A DNA stretch of 64,000 bases. Source: Eukaryota sp. TZLM1-RC (lineage: Eukaryota; Metamonada: BaSk clade). The notes below the pieces were generated by a model that was not told the DNA's origin, searched no databases, and saw only the letters and a list, made by a program, of their open reading frames with translations. Position 1 is the stretch's first letter. Each line of letters opens with the position of its first letter. Positions 61,321-64,000 of the stretch are shown here, piece after piece. Made by a program: the position numbers and the translations under genes. The stretch covers positions 1,450,501 through 1,514,500 of the forward strand of contig JAUPSS010000007.1 of the NCBI GenBank assembly GCA_040285825.1. Reading direction: 5' to 3'.

Positions 61321-63031
61321 ATGAGCAAGAAACTATTATCAAGGACTACCACTTGCAAAAGTCTGTTCCTACAGGAACTGATTACTATGCGTAGCGAGTA
61401 CCAACAGCAATGTCAAGAAGTTAATCAGCTCCCATTTTACACAAAATTTGCAGAGTCCGTTGCTCTTGCTTGTGGAAAACACAAGTCAAGAAATTGCACA
61501 AACAATCAAAGACAATGAAAAAATTGGGGCAGATGGTTCTGAAATAAATCAGAATTCATTCATAGATTTTTGTCTAGTAAAACCGAATTTGAGTGTCTTT
61601 TATAAGGCTGTTCATGCTAGCGACGAAGGATAAAATGATGACAAAATTATTCAATGATGTTATTCAACAAATCGCCCCTACATATATTAATTTCGTTATA
61701 ACTGATGGAGCTTCTAAAAATTTAAATGCTGCCATCAATCAAGCAAAGAAACCACCATATTCGGTTTTCATTGTATTCAGAAAAAACTTATCATTACACT
61801 AATTCCCTGGCTTAAAGCAGCACCTATAAAAAGACAAAACACTTACCATTGTTGTGTAATTCAAGTTGTTACTCCAAATGAAGATAATGGTATGAAGATG
61901 TTGCAGAGTGGGAGAGGTATGGATTGGTTGTGCTATTCACACATTAAATTCTTTTTTAATTCTTTTTATTCTTTTTATTTTTTTTATTCTTTTTATTCTT
62001 TTTTCAAAGATAAATGTGCTGCTAATACCAAACAGAAACTTCAATCACTTGAAATGTTGTTTTAAAAGGCTGCCTTGGTGGTCATTTTCGTGTTAAATAA
62101 ACCTTTTATTAAGAAGCTGATGAAAAGAATTGGAGCTCTGAAAAAGCAGAAAACAATTTCACTTACAACATTTTATACACTTTTTTTAATTTTTTTAATT
62201 TTTTTTCCATCAACAACACGTTGACCAAATCTGAGTATAGTAATTAGAATGAATGAGTGGACAACGTAAAAAGTCGGCTAAAGTAAATCGATGATGCGTA
62301 CTTTTTTGTAGACTTTTTGAACTTTTCGCTCATTTTAACCTGGTATTCTCCCATTAATTCTACCATGAAAGAAGACAGGTGGGATGTTACTTTGTCTTCT
62401 GACACATGGCGAATTAACTATGCCTGAGAAGAAACTCGGTAACAATTGAAAACCAATAGACTATTGCACTATTATATTATACAATTTTTGTTGTTTTTGT
62501 TTGATTCTTTTGTTTCATCAGATGAATTAAATTTACCCGAGTCAATTGGAACCTTTTTGAACTATTTTTGTAGACTTTTTGAGGCCACTCATCATTTTGA
62601 TGCTGATGCTGGACAGTTTGACGCCAATTATGGGAAAAGCTATATCGTCATTTGGAAATTGAATGTCACCGAATTGGCAGTCAAGAATTGTCAATTATAT
62701 CAATTGAAGAAAAGAACAGATTGATACAGAGGTTCAAGTTCAGAATCGATCAACTTATCAGTGATTCTCACAAAGCTGCTTTCTGTTTAAATCCAGAATT
62801 CAGAGATATTGTAACCAAGGCTCAATAGTTTGTATAAATTGTTCGAAGAACAGCATGGCATAAATAGAAAAATCCGACCAGTGGTCTGAAAAAAAGTAAT
62901 AGGGATGGGGCACTTTGAACAGACAGAAGTTTTTTTCTTATTGCGAATGCCAAGCCATGTTTGGTGGTTGGTGGTGTAAGTACAGGAGTCAAACAGACTT
63001 GGCTAAGTTAGCAATAAAGCTTCTTAGTGAG
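61321..63031 (+). pseudogene. hAT transposase, unit 4
   Basis: Resembles unit 1 in the 17-nt GTTTTC...TTCAG segment and the whole T-rich block. A 3-base loss at 'gctcttgcttgtgg' (about 61470) changes LAFVENTS. A T insertion near 62553-62570 shifts the MNYFVDFL frame. Confidence 0.75.
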
Positions 63032-63507
63032 TGGTTCCATTTGCTGTTTCTCTTTTTGGTAACATTGGAATATCTGGAAATTTCTTGAAGGTTTCAGAAG
63101 TTTAATGAAAGGAAAGAGCAGGGAAAAGAATCGACTAAATTTCTAAATTTCTGGCACAATAGAATTGTTTTCAGTATTCTTAAAAGCAATTCCAGAAATG
63201 TTGACCAAAAGCACTGTTACAATTAGGAATAGAGTATGAAAAATCGGGCGCTAAAAAAAGATTTGATGATGTTGATGCGTGTATTGAGGATATTGAGTTC
63301 TAGTTTTTTGTTTAATGTTTTCTTAGCGTTGAAAATCAATTTCAATTTAGAAAATAGCTTAAAATAGATTTAATAGCTTGACGGTATTTAGTCAGAGAAA
63401 ACAAACACTACAAGGAACTGATGCTGATAAAAAGTAATTGGTATAGTTTTTTTAACATAGTTGTTTATCTTCTTTTGATTATTTGAATACAATTTTTTAT
63501 TTATCGA

Positions 63508-64000
63508 ATGAGCAAGAAACTATTATCAAGGACTACCACTTACAAAAGTCTGTTCCTACAGGAACTGATTACTATGCGTAGCGAGTACCAACAGCAATGT
63601 CAAGAAGTTAATCAGCTCCCATTTTACACAAAATTTTGCAGAGTCCGTTGCTCTTGCTTTTTGTGGAAAAACACAAGTCAAGAAATTGCACAAACAATCA
63701 AAGACAATGAAAAAAATTGGGGCAGATGGTTCTGAAATAAATCAGAATTCATTCATAGATTTTTGTCTAGTAAAACCGAATTTGAGTGTCTTTTATAAGG
63801 CTGTTCATGCTAGCGACGAAGAATAAAATGATGAAAAAATTATTCAATGATGTTATTCAACAAATCGCCCCTACATATATTAATTTCGTTATAACTGATG
63901 GAGCTTCTAAAAATTTAAATGCTGCCATCAATCAAGCAAAGAAACCACCATATTCGGTTTTCATATATTATTCTATATATTATATTCAGAAAAAACTAAT
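63508..64000 (+). pseudogene. hAT transposase, unit 5 (cut by the window end)
   Basis: Unit 3-like variants (TYKSL, SDEE) with extra bases in almost every homopolymer (for example 'aaaattttgcag', 'gctttttgtggaaaaacac', 'gaaaaaaattgg'). These break frames that are open in the other units. Confidence 0.7.

Larger units (their letters stand above)
54318..64000 (+). repeat. Tandem array of ~2.2-kb units (hAT transposase plus LINE-C tail)
   Basis: Units begin with tggttccatttgctg at 54318, 56499, 58715, 60854 and 63032, giving lengths of 2181, 2216, 2139 and 2178 bases and a partial fifth unit to the window end. Each unit has the last ~280 bases of LINE-C, a spacer, and a decayed hAT transposase. 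The hAT sequence is cut in its C-terminal dimerisation motif (LAKLAIKLLSE) at the junction with the next unit. Copies differ mostly by homopolymer length, by a variable T-rich block (about 55430-55470 in unit 1, missing in unit 3), and by a short GTTTTC...TTCAG segment of 17, 28 or 33 nt. Confidence 0.95.

Overview
The window is eukaryotic, nuclear and protist-like. It is AT-rich, has spliced genes with exceptionally short GT-AG introns (29-32 nt wherever I can define them), compact intergenic spaces, and a heavy load of decayed retroelements. Host genes end in TAA, TAG and TGA, so the code looks standard. Gene content (dynein roadblock chain, CapZ alpha, dynamin-related GTPase, La-related protein, eIF2-alpha-type kinase, class III adenylate cyclase) says unicellular eukaryote but does not fix the lineage. 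Introns of about 30 nt are known from, for example, Blastocystis and its relatives, but this is only a hint.

Layout: 1-1606 is a GC-richer, frame-broken remnant, probably of a retroelement. 1910-4360 holds several fragments of a non-LTR retrotransposon (called LINE-A here). 4599-15162 is a nearly complete but dead LINE-A copy on the minus strand with a 10-bp target duplication. It is split by a complete 7.2-kb Ty3/gypsy-type element (6113-13342) that has 79-bp LTRs and a 4-bp target duplication. 15496-16123 is an assembly gap. Beside the gap lies an LRR gene with a degenerate RING-like N-terminus (16170-17200). 17.4-20.6 kb is decayed AT-rich DNA with a RING-finger fragment. A possible Sfi1-like repeat protein follows (20881-22413), then LINE-B fragments, a dynamin-related GTPase (24982-27100), and a Fanzor-type (eukaryotic TnpB-like) RNA-guided nuclease homolog (27323-28664). 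29.4-33 kb is a patchwork of LINE, gypsy and inverted-repeat debris. 33.1-43.5 kb is the main host block: eIF2-alpha-type kinase, CapZ alpha, LARP4-like protein, tRNA-Asp(GTC), a secreted LRR/Cys-rich protein and a palmitoyl-protein thioesterase. 43.8-48.2 kb is again LINE-A and LINE-B, followed by a roadblock dynein light chain and an 821-residue FIST-adenylate cyclase fusion (49645-52142). An RCC1-like pseudogene and a third LINE family (LINE-C) follow. From 54318 to the window end a 2.14-2.22-kb unit is tandemly repeated at least 4.4 times. Each unit carries a dead hAT (DUF659-type) transposase fused to the tail of LINE-C.

The host genes are housekeeping or signalling genes with no obvious operon-like logic. 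Most of the structure of the window comes from mobile elements: at least three REL-endonuclease non-LTR families, one chromodomain gypsy element, a hAT family amplified as a satellite-like array, and the Fanzor gene. The strongest candidates for something new are the Fanzor locus, the FIST-cyclase fusion, and the short-LTR gypsy element with an extra 5' ORF and an in-frame UAG between gag-protease and pol.
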